64,000 nt of DNA from NCBI GenBank assembly GCA_964203655.1, contig CAXNMJ010000003.1, positions 1 to 64,000 of the forward strand, in the 5' to 3' direction. The notes under the pieces were generated by a model, which was not told the origin of the DNA, searched no databases, and saw only the letters and a list, made by a program, of their open reading frames with translations. Source of the stretch: BACL27 sp947488385. GTDB lineage: Bacteria; Actinomycetota; Acidimicrobiia; Acidimicrobiales; Ilumatobacteraceae. Shown in pieces: positions 40,307-49,745 of this stretch (the first letter of the stretch is position 1; each line of letters begins with the position of its first letter). The position numbers were made by a program, and so were the translations under genes.

Positions 40307-40954
40307 TTACCATTTGTCCCAGTGAAGAACTTTTTCAAGCGGCAAACGTTTGGCCGGTTTGAAATCGGTTCCGACTGTGTAAGCAATTGGAAAGAGTCCG
40401 CCTTGAGTAATTTTCTCGTGCGGAATGCCCAATATTTCGGCGGCTTTTTTCTCACCGTCGAGAATGAGGTGAATTGTTGTCCATGCCGAGCCCATGCCGC
40501 GACTGCGCAGCGCCAACATGAAACTCCAGACTGCAGGCAAGAGCGAACCCCAGCCGCCGGCGCCCGTGGCAACATCGACGTTTTCAAGCCGACCTTCAAT
40601 GCAAGGGATCATCATCAGCGGTGCGCGATGAAACTCTTCGGCGAGAAACATCGCCGAGTCGCGAACTTTTGGCATTTGTTCAATACGTTGGTCGCCGTCG
40701 GCATATTTACGACCAGGCAGGCTGGCGTAAAGCATGAAGTTGGCTTTGTAAATTTCTGCGAGTGCTTTACGTTTCGCGGCATCTTCGACCACGATCCAAT
40801 GCCAACCTTGCGAGTTGCTGCCGGTTGGTGCTTGAAGTGCAATGTTTAGGCATTCTTCAACGATTTCGCGTTCGACTGGTCGGTCAAAGTCAAGGCGTTT
40901 GCGCACGCTGCGAGTTGTGGATAGGACTTCGTCGCTGGTCAAGTTGAGTTTCAT
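40307..40954 (-). CDS. Nitroreductase family protein
   Basis: FMN-dependent oxidoreductase fold of 215 residues. Recognisable features are the N-terminal STTRSVRKRLDFDRPV (FMN phosphate contacts), CLNIALQAPTGSNSQGWHWIVV, the central LALRSRGMGSAWTTIHL and the C-terminal IPHEKITQGGLFPIAYTVG. The substrate could be a nitro compound, quinone or flavin; the family does not tell. It is divergent from the crotonase gene and precedes acn on the same strand after 36 bp, but a link with aconitase is not evident. Confidence 0.88.
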   Translation of the reverse strand: MKLNLTSDEVLSTTRSVRKRLDFDRPVEREIVEECLNIALQAPTGSNSQGWHWIVVEDAAKRKALAEIYKANFMLYASLPGRKYADGDQRIEQMPKVRDSAMFLAEEFHRAPLMMIPCIEGRLENVDVATGAGGWGSLLPAVWSFMLALRSRGMGSAWTTIHLILDGEKKAAEILGIPHEKITQGGLFPIAYTVGTDFKPAKRLPLEKVLHWDKW

Positions 40955-41041
40955 GCCTTCAAGTGTGCCATGCCACGATAGAGATGAGAGACTTGTCTCA
41001 ATAAAAATAGCGATTAATAAAACGCACGGATTGGGGTCAAA

Positions 41042-41896
41042 ATGTCGTCAGCAGAAACCAAGAATTACAACGATCGTGTCAAGGTTTCGATTGAAGGTGG
41101 CATTGCCGACGTCAGGCTTGATCGTGCCGACAAGCGCAACGCACTTGACCCAGCGATGTTCGATGCGATAGCTCGGGCTGGCAAAGACTTGGTATCAAAT
41201 AAAGAAATTCGGGCTGTCGTTCTTTCGGGTAGCGGTGCATCATTTTGCGCGGGTCTTGACTTTGCAAGTTTTCAGTCGATGGCAGACGGCGGTTCATCTA
41301 ACACTGATGCGAAAAAGAACTCAGGTGAAAATGCTGGAGCGATGCAACCAGGCGCAATTACGCATCTGGCGCAGCAAATTTGTTGGGTGTGGCAAGAAGT
41401 GCCCGTGCCAGTGATTGCAGCAATTCAAGGTCACGCACTCGGTGGAGGAATGCAACTTGCACTTGGTACCGATATTCGCATCGCACACCCTGACACACAG
41501 TTTGCGATGCGTGAAGTGCACTGGGGTTTGATTCCTGATATGACGGGCACGTTGATGTTGTCGCGTCTGGTTCGCGATGACGTGGCCAAAGATTTAGTTT
41601 TTAGTGCGCGCGTTATTTCTGGCACTGAAGCACATCAACTTGGAGTTGTGACTCGTTTAACAGACAGTCCGCTAGAAGTCGCAATGCAGATAGCCAGCGA
41701 GATCGCCGAACGCAGCCCAGATGCGGTGCGAGGTGCAAAAGCCCTGATAAACAGGCTCTCAAACGCTGGCGCGGCCGAACACTTCGAAGAAGAACGAAGG
41801 ATCATTTATTCGTTGATCGGTAAGCCAAATCAGGTTGAGGCCGTGATGTCGAATTTTGAAAAAAGGCCAGCCAGTTTCGTTTCGCCAACTGCCTAG
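41042..41896 (+). CDS. Enoyl-CoA hydratase/isomerase family protein (crotonase)
   Basis: Crotonase-fold enzyme of 284 residues acting on acyl-CoA. The oxyanion-hole segments are visible as LSGSGASFCAGLDFASF near residue 60-76 and IAAIQGHALGGGMQLAL near 125-141. The second catalytic region reads FAMREVHWGLIPDMTGTLML, with Asp in the place usually used by Glu in the hydratases of this subgroup, and SARVISGTEAHQLGVVTRL follows. Exact reaction (hydratase, isomerase or other) is uncertain. An imperfect dyad (TGAGA-N6-TCTCA) at 40985-41000 lies 42 bp before the ATG. Confidence 0.88.
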   Translation: MSSAETKNYNDRVKVSIEGGIADVRLDRADKRNALDPAMFDAIARAGKDLVSNKEIRAVVLSGSGASFCAGLDFASFQSMADGGSSNTDAKKNSGENAGAMQPGAITHLAQQICWVWQEVPVPVIAAIQGHALGGGMQLALGTDIRIAHPDTQFAMREVHWGLIPDMTGTLMLSRLVRDDVAKDLVFSARVISGTEAHQLGVVTRLTDSPLEVAMQIASEIAERSPDAVRGAKALINRLSNAGAAEHFEEERRIIYSLIGKPNQVEAVMSNFEKRPASFVSPTA

Positions 41897-41946
41897 ACTT
41901 TATTTCTCGGGCCAGCGTCGTCTCGTTGAACTAGCCAAAAGGTGGC

Positions 41947-44900
41947 TTGTTCGTTGAGCATTCAGGGACGACAACTTTGCAAGATTTACCAAAAGCAATC
42001 GGTCTTTACGACCCACGATTTGAGCACGACGCTTGTGGCGTTTCGTTCGTCGTTGATATGCGTGGTCGGGCAAGCCATGAGATTGTTGCAACTGGTCTCG
42101 GTGCGCTTTGCAGTATGGAGCATCGCGGTGCGACTGGTGCTGAAACACAAACAGGTGATGGCGCCGGTGTGTTGCTGCAGATACCGCACAAGTTTTTTTC
42201 TGCGGTAACTAATTTCAATCTCCCTGAAGTCGGAAGCTACGGCGTCGGTCTTGCATTTTTGCCGCGTGACCAAGAGTTGTCGAGCAAGGCTCGAGCGCAA
42301 ATTGAAGACTTAGCAACCCAACAGAATTTGCGAACTCTCGGTTGGCGAGAAGTGCCGGTCGATCCTTCGTGTTTGGGGGCAAGCGCGCTACGTGTGATGC
42401 CAACTTTCATGCAATTTTTTGTGGATGATCCGAGTGGCGCGAAGTTAATCGAATTAGACCGCAAACTTTTTATTTTGCGAAAGAGAATTGAACATGAACT
42501 CGCAGATGAGCTGAAGACCTATTTTCCGTCTCTCTCGTCGCGCACTTTCATTTATAAAGGAATGTTGACAACTCCAGAGTTGCAGATGTTTTTTACTGAT
42601 CTCAGCGACGAAAGAGTTGAGTCGGCGTTGGTTTTGGTTCACAGTCGGTTTTCGACGAACACGTTTCCGTCTTGGCCGCTGGCTCACCCGTATCGTTACA
42701 TCGCACACAACGGCGAAATTAACACCGTGCAGGGAAACCGAAACTGGATGCGAACGCGAGAGTCGTTGTTGGCGAGCAAGTTGATCCCCGAACTTGAAAA
42801 AGCGTTTCCGATTTGCACGGTGGGTGGTTCAGACTCGGCAAGTTTCGACGAAGTGCTCGAACTTTTACATCTGTCTGGCAGAAGTTTGCCCCACGCGATG
42901 TTGATGATGATTCCCGAAGCATGGGAAAACTCGACGACGATGTCGGCAACCAAGCGGGCGTTTTATCAATATCACGGCTCGCTGATTGAGCCGTGGGACG
43001 GACCAGCCAGCGTCGCTTTCACCGACGGCACGGTCATTGGTGCAGTTCTAGACCGAAACGGTTTGCGTCCGAGTCGATATTGGGTGACCGATGATGATCG
43101 CGTAATCATGGCTAGCGAAGTTGGCGTCGTAGATATTGACCCGAGCAAGATCGTGATGAAGGGTCGCTTGCAACCAGGGCGAATGTTGTTGGTTGACACG
43201 GCACAAGGGCGCATTATTGATGACGCCGAGATCAAAGAATCTCTGGCTGCACAAGAGCCGTATGCGCAGTGGCTTGAAGATGGCCAAGTTGAGTTGGCGA
43301 AACTTGCAGACCGCGAGCATGTTGTGTTCAGTCACGAGAGCGTTTTGCGTCGTCAGCAAATGTTCGGCTACACGCACGAAGAACTCAAATTAATTTTGGC
43401 ACCGACTGCGATTACGACTTCTGAACCGATTGGTTCAATGGGCACCGACACTCCGATTGCGGTTTTGTCGCAGCGACCAAGATTGCTGTTCGACTATTTT
43501 TCGCAAATGTTCGCCCAAGTTACGAACCCGCCACTTGATGCGATTCGCGAAGAGATTGTTACGTCGGTGGGTTCAACTTGTGGACCCGAGGGCAACTTGC
43601 TTTTGGCAACTGCCGAAAACTGCAAGCAACTCGTTTTGCCGTTTCCGATTATCGACAACGATGAACTCGCAAAAATTATTCATATCAATGATGACGGGCA
43701 ATATGAGCAATTGAAGTCGGTTGTTGTCGGTGGCCTTTATCGAGTTGCCGATGGCGCACAAGCAATGCGTGCTGCGATTGATGAGATTCGCACGAAAGTT
43801 TCGCAATCAATCGAAGATGGCGCACGCATCATCGTGCTGTCTGATCGCAACAGCGACGACACTTTTGCGCCGATCCCGTCTTTGTTGTTGACGAGCGCGG
43901 TCCACCATCATTTGATTCGTCAAAAGCAGCGCACCATGGTGGGGCTAGTTATCGAAACGGGTGACGCACGCGAAGTGCATCACATGGCTCTGCTGATTGG
44001 TTACGGCGCGGGGGCGATAAATCCGTATTTGGCTTTTGAAACTATTGAAGACATGGTCAATGCCGACGATGGCAGCGGAATGTTCGGCTTGGGTGCACTT
44101 GATGCCAAGAAGGCGATTAAGAACTACATCAAAGCTTCGGGCAAAGGTGTGCTCAAGGTGATGTCGAAGATGGGCGTGTCGACCGTTGCTTCTTATACGG
44201 GTGCACAGATTTTTGAAGCGATTGGATTGTCGCGTGAGGTTGTAGATGAGTTTTTCACCGGAACTGTGTCGCGTCTGGGTGGTATCTCGCTCGATGAGAT
44301 CGCCCAAGAAGTCGCGGCGCGTCATCAGGTGGCGTACCCATCGCGACCAGATCAACGTCGACATCGACAACTTGAACTAGGTGGCGAATATCAGTGGCGG
44401 CGCGAGGGCGAGCACCACTTGTTCAACCCAGAAACGGTTTACAGGTTGCAGCACGCAACTCGTTCGGGGCGTTACGACATCTTCAAGCAATACACAAAGT
44501 CAGTTGATGATCAGTCACGCGTTTTGTCGACGTTGCGGGGTTTGTTTGAATTATCAGATTCACGAAAACCAATTTCGATTGACGAAGTTGAACCCGTGAG
44601 TGAAATCGTCAAGCGATTTTCAACCGGGGCGATGAGTTACGGCTCAATTTCGGCTGAAGCTCACGAGAATTTGGCGATCGCCATGAATCGCATTGGCGCC
44701 AAGAGCAACACGGGCGAAGGTGGCGAAGATTCTGAGCGATATGTACCAATGCCGAATGGCGACTCAAAGCGTTCGGCGATCAAGCAAGTTGCATCAGCAC
44801 GATTTGGTGTGACGAGCGAATACTTGGTCAATGCCGATGACTTACAGATCAAGATGGCCCAAGGTGCCAAGCCGGGCGAGGGCGGGCAGTTGCCGGCGCA

Positions 44901-46503
44901 CAAGGTGTATCCGTGGATTGCAAAGACGCGACATTCAACTGCAGGTGTCGGTTTGATCAGCCCGCCACCGCACCACGATATTTATTCGATTGAAGATTTA
45001 AAGCAACTGATTCACGATTTGAAGAATTCAAACCCAGTGGCGCGAGTGCATGTAAAACTCGTGGCCGAAGTTGGCGTGGGCACGGTTGCCGCAGGCGTCG
45101 CAAAAGCCAAGGCTGATGTTGTTTTGATTTCTGGTCACGACGGTGGAACCGGAGCGTCACCGTTGACATCTTTGAAACATGCCGGCGCACCATGGGAGCT
45201 CGGCTTGGCCGAAGTACAACAAACTTTGATGCTCAATGGTCTGCGTGATCGCATTGTCGTGCAGGCAGACGGACAGATGAAGACTGGTCGTGACGTGATT
45301 ATCGCGGCGCTACTCGGCGCCGAAGAGTTTGGCTTTGCGACTGCGCCACTCGTTGTGAGCGGTTGCATCATGATGCGGGTCTGTCATTTGGATACATGCC
45401 CAGTTGGTATAGCCACGCAGAATCCGGAGTTGCGCAAGAATTTTACGGGCAAGCCAGAGTTCGTTGTCAACTTTTTTGAGTTTGTTGCGACTGAAGTTCG
45501 TGAATACTTGGCACAACTTGGTTTTAAAACTTTGCAAGAAGCAGTCGGGCAAGTCGAGATGCTTGATGCACGCGTCGCAGTTGACCACTGGAAGGCACGC
45601 GGCTTAGATATTTCGCCGATCTTGGCAACACCGCAAAATCCTTATAACCAAACGCCATTCAAATCCACCGAACAAGATCACGGCTTGGTTGATGCTCTTG
45701 ATCATCGGTTGATTGTTGCGTGCGAGAAGTCGCTGAATGACGCGATACCAACTGAGCATGATTTTCAAATCAACAACACCAATCGCACGGTCGGCACAAT
45801 GCTCGGCTATGAAATTACAAAACGATATGGCGCCAATGGTTTGCCAGATGCAACGATCAAGCTTCGCTTTAAGGGCTCGGCAGGTCAGAGCTTCGGTGCT
45901 TTCGTACCAAACGGCGTTGAGATGCGCCTCGAAGGCGACTCAAACGACTATCTGGGCAAAGGTTTGTCGGGTGGTCGAATAATTCTGCATCCAGACAAGC
46001 GCGCCAAATTTGTCGCTCACGAAAATGTGATTGCCGGCAACGTAATTGGTTATGGCGCAACAAGCGGCGAGATTTTTATCTCTGGCACCGTCGGTGAAAG
46101 ATTCTGCGTGCGCAACTCAGGCGCCACTGCAGTCGTCGAAGGTTTGGGCGATCACGGTTGTGAATATATGACTGGTGGGCGAGTAGTCGTGTTGGGCGCA
46201 ACTGGTCGAAATTTCGCCGCTGGCATGTCTGGGGGCATTGCATTTGTCTACGATGCCGATAACGAGTTCGGCTCACGCGTGAACACAGAACTTGTAGACC
46301 TTGTCGCACTTGAAAATCAAGACGTGAATTGGCTGAAGACAGTGATCAGTCGTCACTTTGAACTCACGGGATCGGTGCGTGCTCAAGAAATTTTGCGCGA
46401 CTGGAAGTCTTCGTTTGCCAAGATCCGCAAAGTTCTGCCTCGAGACTACGCACGAGTGATCGCCGAACAGAATAAAAACAAAAAAGTAGGGGCACATGGG
46501 TGA
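41947..46503 (+). CDS. gltB: Glutamate synthase, large subunit
   Basis: Makes two glutamates from glutamine and 2-oxoglutarate. The 1518-residue protein has the class II glutaminase domain, whose nucleophile is Cys30 in HDACGVSFVVDMRG after a short propeptide, then the central and FMN-binding synthase domains with KPGEGGQLPAHKV and GHDGGTGASPLTSLKHAG, the 3Fe-4S cysteines in CIMMRVCHLDTCPVG, and the C-terminal beta-helix domain. The start is TTG at 41947; a later start would remove the propeptide. It overlaps gltD by 8 bp. With icd nearby it uses 2-oxoglutarate for ammonium assimilation. Confidence 0.97.
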   Translation: MFVEHSGTTTLQDLPKAIGLYDPRFEHDACGVSFVVDMRGRASHEIVATGLGALCSMEHRGATGAETQTGDGAGVLLQIPHKFFSAVTNFNLPEVGSYGVGLAFLPRDQELSSKARAQIEDLATQQNLRTLGWREVPVDPSCLGASALRVMPTFMQFFVDDPSGAKLIELDRKLFILRKRIEHELADELKTYFPSLSSRTFIYKGMLTTPELQMFFTDLSDERVESALVLVHSRFSTNTFPSWPLAHPYRYIAHNGEINTVQGNRNWMRTRESLLASKLIPELEKAFPICTVGGSDSASFDEVLELLHLSGRSLPHAMLMMIPEAWENSTTMSATKRAFYQYHGSLIEPWDGPASVAFTDGTVIGAVLDRNGLRPSRYWVTDDDRVIMASEVGVVDIDPSKIVMKGRLQPGRMLLVDTAQGRIIDDAEIKESLAAQEPYAQWLEDGQVELAKLADREHVVFSHESVLRRQQMFGYTHEELKLILAPTAITTSEPIGSMGTDTPIAVLSQRPRLLFDYFSQMFAQVTNPPLDAIREEIVTSVGSTCGPEGNLLLATAENCKQLVLPFPIIDNDELAKIIHINDDGQYEQLKSVVVGGLYRVADGAQAMRAAIDEIRTKVSQSIEDGARIIVLSDRNSDDTFAPIPSLLLTSAVHHHLIRQKQRTMVGLVIETGDAREVHHMALLIGYGAGAINPYLAFETIEDMVNADDGSGMFGLGALDAKKAIKNYIKASGKGVLKVMSKMGVSTVASYTGAQIFEAIGLSREVVDEFFTGTVSRLGGISLDEIAQEVAARHQVAYPSRPDQRRHRQLELGGEYQWRREGEHHLFNPETVYRLQHATRSGRYDIFKQYTKSVDDQSRVLSTLRGLFELSDSRKPISIDEVEPVSEIVKRFSTGAMSYGSISAEAHENLAIAMNRIGAKSNTGEGGEDSERYVPMPNGDSKRSAIKQVASARFGVTSEYLVNADDLQIKMAQGAKPGEGGQLPAHKVYPWIAKTRHSTAGVGLISPPPHHDIYSIEDLKQLIHDLKNSNPVARVHVKLVAEVGVGTVAAGVAKAKADVVLISGHDGGTGASPLTSLKHAGAPWELGLAEVQQTLMLNGLRDRIVVQADGQMKTGRDVIIAALLGAEEFGFATAPLVVSGCIMMRVCHLDTCPVGIATQNPELRKNFTGKPEFVVNFFEFVATEVREYLAQLGFKTLQEAVGQVEMLDARVAVDHWKARGLDISPILATPQNPYNQTPFKSTEQDHGLVDALDHRLIVACEKSLNDAIPTEHDFQINNTNRTVGTMLGYEITKRYGANGLPDATIKLRFKGSAGQSFGAFVPNGVEMRLEGDSNDYLGKGLSGGRIILHPDKRAKFVAHENVIAGNVIGYGATSGEIFISGTVGERFCVRNSGATAVVEGLGDHGCEYMTGGRVVVLGATGRNFAAGMSGGIAFVYDADNEFGSRVNTELVDLVALENQDVNWLKTVISRHFELTGSVRAQEILRDWKSSFAKIRKVLPRDYARVIAEQNKNKKVGAHG

Positions 46504-47947
46504 ACCAACTGGCTTTTTGAAATGGGATCGTAAAACACCTCAGCGTCGCCGAATACCAGTGCGAGTTCAAGACTGGAAAGAGGTTTACGAACCGTTTCCA
46601 GTTGAAGAATTGACTCGTCAAGCGGGTCGATGCATGGACTGTGGAATTCCGTTTTGCAACAATGGGTGTCCGCTTGGCAATTTGATTCCTGATTGGAACG
46701 ACCTCGTCTATCGCGGACACTGGCAAGATGCGATCGAGAGACTTCACGCCACAAATAATTTCCCTGAGTTCACGGGTCGGTTGTGTCCGGCGCCTTGCGA
46801 GTCGGCGTGCGTGCTTGGCATCAACTCAGATGCGGTGACGATCAAGCAAGTTGAAGTTGAAATTATCGACCGCGCGTGGCGCGAAGGTTGGGTTGCGCCA
46901 CAGATGCCGTCGACCAAAACTGGCAAGCGTGTTGTTGTGATTGGTTCGGGCCCGGCGGGTTTGGCCACTGCACAGCAACTGACCCGAGTCGGTCACGATG
47001 TTTTGGTTCTTGAACGCGCCGATCGCATCGGTGGGCTACTTCGTTACGGAATTCCTGAATTCAAAATGGAAAAAAGCCACATTGAACGTCGCGTCAAACA
47101 GATGACCGCCGAAGGAACAGTCTTTCGCACGAATGCGGTTGTTGGCGAAAATGTTGATGTTGATGTTTTGATTGCTTCACATGACGCAGTCGTTTTGGCT
47201 TGTGGCGCGACATCGTGGCGTGACTTGCAAGTTGATGGCCGAGAACTGCGTGGCATTCATCAGGCAATGGAATACCTGCCACCATCCAACAAAGTTCAAC
47301 AAGGTGATTACGAAAAGACAACTATCAGCGCTGAAGGCAAACATGTTGTAATCATCGGTGGCGGAGACACTGGCGCCGATTGTTTGGGTACCGCGATTCG
47401 CCAAGGCGCTGCATCGATTACGCAGCTCGAAATTTTGCCGCAGCCGCCGACAACTCGCGCCGAGAGCAACCCATGGCCGCAGTGGAGTTTCATTTACCGA
47501 ACCTCGTCGGCCCACGAAGAGGGCGGCGAGCGATTGTTTTCGGTCTCGACCGAGAAGTTTGTTGGTGACGAAGATGGCAATGTTCGTGCGATGGCTATTT
47601 GCGAAGTGAAATCTGAAAACGGGAAGTTTGTCAAAGTTGAAGGTTCAGAACGCGAATTGAAAGCCGATCTGGTTTTGTTGGCGCTCGGTTTTGTCGGTCC
47701 TGAAAAAGCTTCGTGGTTGAGCACGCTTGGTCTGGACTTTGATGAGCGCGGAAATGTCGCCCGTGATGACGCATACATGTCGAGCATGCGAGGTGTCTTC
47801 GTTGCTGGTGATATGGGTCGCGGTCAGAGTTTGATTGTTTGGGCGATTGCCGAGGGCCGCGCGGCGGCGGCAGCGGTCGACAACTACTTGATGGGCTCTA
47901 CTGATCTGCCTGCTCCGATTGTTGCGTCGGCAAAACCTCTGAACTAA
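46496..47947 (+). CDS. gltD: Glutamate synthase, small subunit
   Basis: Supplies electrons from NADPH to GltB through FAD and iron-sulfur clusters. The 483-residue protein has an N-terminal double 4Fe-4S module (CMDCGIPFCNNGCPLGN and CPAPCESACVLGIN), the FAD dinucleotide fold VIGSGPAGLATAQQLTRVGH with LLRYGIPEFKMEK, and the NADPH fold VIIGGGDTGADCLGTAIR. The C-terminal VFVAGDMGRGQSLIVWAI is the second FAD contact. It overlaps gltB by 8 bp, so the subunits are co-translated. Confidence 0.97.
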   Translation: MGEPTGFLKWDRKTPQRRRIPVRVQDWKEVYEPFPVEELTRQAGRCMDCGIPFCNNGCPLGNLIPDWNDLVYRGHWQDAIERLHATNNFPEFTGRLCPAPCESACVLGINSDAVTIKQVEVEIIDRAWREGWVAPQMPSTKTGKRVVVIGSGPAGLATAQQLTRVGHDVLVLERADRIGGLLRYGIPEFKMEKSHIERRVKQMTAEGTVFRTNAVVGENVDVDVLIASHDAVVLACGATSWRDLQVDGRELRGIHQAMEYLPPSNKVQQGDYEKTTISAEGKHVVIIGGGDTGADCLGTAIRQGAASITQLEILPQPPTTRAESNPWPQWSFIYRTSSAHEEGGERLFSVSTEKFVGDEDGNVRAMAICEVKSENGKFVKVEGSERELKADLVLLALGFVGPEKASWLSTLGLDFDERGNVARDDAYMSSMRGVFVAGDMGRGQSLIVWAIAEGRAAAAAVDNYLMGSTDLPAPIVASAKPLN

Positions 47948-47998
47948 TCAAGTAAAGGTGTGCTCATCTCGCACGCTTCAAATCGTTTACGATAGATC

Positions 47999-48586
47999 GT
48001 GATGTTGAGCCGCAAATTTACAGCCGCTTGTATTTCGATAATCGTTGCTTCTTTTGTGATGGGCTCATGCGGTGTCGACGTTTCGGGTAGTGCGACAACT
48101 GTTGTGCCAATTGGGCCGACAGATTTCGCGACGATTCCACCGGTGCAGACAACTTTGCCAAATACAACAACAACGCTGCCACCAGGGGCGATTGGTGTTG
48201 AACAGGAATACATCGTTCAAGCCGGTGACTCACCAATCAAAGTTGCAACATTGTTCGGCATCACAGTTACAGAGTTGCTTGCATGGAACGGGCTCGTTGC
48301 TGCGTCGCAGTTTCCGTATCCAGGGCGAAAACTTAAGATTCCGCCATCAGCCCAAGTCGTCTCGACAAATGTTCAACAGACAACAACAGCCAGTCCTGTT
48401 GGTAAACCTGGTTGCGGTAATCGACCTGCGGGTGTCTATGAAATCGCCCAAGGAGACTCGCTGTTTGTGATTATCAAGAAGTTCTGCGTTTCGATGACTT
48501 CGCTATTGGCGGCAAACAATTGGTCAAGTATTGACGTGTTCTTGTTTGCGGGAATGAAGATCAACATCCCACCAGCGGGATCTTGA
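47999..48586 (+). CDS. LysM-domain lipoprotein
   Basis: A 195-residue exported protein. GTG at 47999 or the adjacent ATG at 48002 starts a signal peptide that ends in FVMGSC (Cys24), a plausible though imperfect lipobox. A Thr/Pro-rich spacer follows (to about residue 62), then LysM 1 (YIVQAGDSPIKVATLFGITV) and LysM 2 (YEIAQGDSLFVIIKKFCVSM). LysM domains bind N-acetylglucosamine polymers, so attachment to peptidoglycan is likely. No catalytic domain is present. It lies 51 bp after gltD and may be transcribed independently. Confidence 0.85.
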   Translation: MMLSRKFTAACISIIVASFVMGSCGVDVSGSATTVVPIGPTDFATIPPVQTTLPNTTTTLPPGAIGVEQEYIVQAGDSPIKVATLFGITVTELLAWNGLVAASQFPYPGRKLKIPPSAQVVSTNVQQTTTASPVGKPGCGNRPAGVYEIAQGDSLFVIIKKFCVSMTSLLAANNWSSIDVFLFAGMKINIPPAGS

Positions 48587-48616
48587 TCTAATTTCGACGC
48601 CAAAACTTACTGAGTT

Positions 48617-49432
48617 TTAAGTTTTGTTGCGTCGTTTCGCGTGTCGTGCAATCGCTAGCTCGATCAATTCATCGAGAAGTTGCGAATAACTCAAACCAGA
48701 GGCTTGCCAGAGTTTCGGATACATCGAAATCGGGGTAAACCCGGGAATCGTGTTGATCTCGTTGCACAAGAAACCTCGACCACCTTTTTCGTAAAAGAAG
48801 TCGACCCGAGCCATACCGTCACTGCGCAAAGTTCGATAAATTTTCAACGCAAGTTGCTGAACTTCAGCAACTTCACTTTCAGAAAGTGGTGCGGGCACGA
48901 GCAACTGAGCGCCGTCGCCGACGTATTTATCTTCGTAATCGTAAAACTCGTGACTTGGAACAATCTCGCCTGGCACTGATGCCCGAGGGTTTTCGTTGCC
49001 AAGAACTGCAACTTCAATTTCTCGACCTGTGACCGCTTCTTCGATGAGCGCCCACTCGTCAAACTCAAACGCGTTGGTAAGTGCAGAGACTATTTCGGCA
49101 CGCGTCTTGGCTTTCTTGACGCCGATTGAAGAACCCATATTTGCAGGCTTCACAAAAACTGGTAAACCGAGTTGGCTGATTGCCTGATCAATATTTTTTT
49201 CTCGATCGTCAGTGTCACGAAGGGTTATAAATTTTTGTTGAGCGATAGCCGTTGGCAGACATGATCTGTTTGGCGATGCCCTTGTCCATCGCGACAGCGC
49301 TACCGAGAACACCCGTGCCGACATATGCGACGTGGGCAAGTTCGAGCAGTCCTTGTACGGTGCCATCTTCACCCATTGGTCCGTGCAGCAACGGAATAAC
49401 AACAAGTTGAGTCGAGTCGTTTTGCGTATCAA
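48617..49432 (-). CDS. ddl: D-alanine--D-alanine ligase, C-terminal part (frameshifted gene)
   Basis: Second half of Ddl in the shifted frame; meaningful from about 49246, with IAQQKFITLRD following. It holds the ATP-grasp core: LPVFVKPANMGSSIGVKKA, ALIEEAVTGREIEVAVLG, GMARVDFFYEKGG and FLCNEINTIPGFTPISMYP, all close to consensus, so the catalytic residues are present. The ATG at 49432 and the first 60 residues of this open frame are a shadow of the N-terminal half. One extra T at about 49247 on the coding strand accounts for the break. Confidence 0.85.
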   Translation of the reverse strand: MIRKTTRLNLLLFRCCTDQWVKMAPYKDCSNLPTSHMSARVFSVALSRWTRASPNRSCLPTAIAQQKFITLRDTDDREKNIDQAISQLGLPVFVKPANMGSSIGVKKAKTRAEIVSALTNAFEFDEWALIEEAVTGREIEVAVLGNENPRASVPGEIVPSHEFYDYEDKYVGDGAQLLVPAPLSESEVAEVQQLALKIYRTLRSDGMARVDFFYEKGGRGFLCNEINTIPGFTPISMYPKLWQASGLSYSQLLDELIELAIARHAKRRNKT

Positions 49433-49676
49433 AAATCAAACTCGAACTTGTGGGTGACCCGATCGTGCTGAGAGTTTTGATGTCACTGGCCGTTGGCAGT
49501 TCAGCGTTCACCCATTGACCTGTGCGCGTGATGCCCACCGTGGTGACGTCATATTTTTGTGGATCAAGTGCGCGCAAGACGTGTGCCGCCGTGACACAAC
49601 TAACGTCGTGCTCGGCAGATTCGCCACCAAATAAAACAATGATGCGAGCTTTTGACTTGCGATTTTCGCTAATCAT
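49215..49676 (-). CDS. ddl: D-alanine--D-alanine ligase, N-terminal part (frameshifted gene)
   Basis: N-terminal half of Ddl, which joins two D-Ala for peptidoglycan. It shows IIVLFGGESAEHDVSCVTA, FDTQNDSTQLVVIPLLHG and MGEDGTVQGLLELAHVAYVG, then VLGSAVAMDKGIAKQIMSAN, at which point (about 49250) the frame runs into a premature stop. The continuation is in the next frame. The restored protein would be about 350 residues, the normal length. Ddl is normally essential unless a second copy exists, so an error in the sequence is likelier than a pseudogene. It is divergent from murF, the next enzyme in the pathway. Confidence 0.88.
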   Translation of the reverse strand: MISENRKSKARIIVLFGGESAEHDVSCVTAAHVLRALDPQKYDVTTVGITRTGQWVNAELPTASDIKTLSTIGSPTSSSLIFDTQNDSTQLVVIPLLHGPMGEDGTVQGLLELAHVAYVGTGVLGSAVAMDKGIAKQIMSANGYRSTKIYNPS

Positions 49677-49745
49677 TCGTCATAACGGTACTCGCATCTT
49701 GACGTTAATCAGTTGCTTAGCGATATCGCAGTTAAGATTTAAACC

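Noticed and set aside
48680..49187. Open frames on the plus strand opposite ddl
   Set aside because: They are shadows of the strongly conserved ATP-grasp sequence and have no protein-like features.
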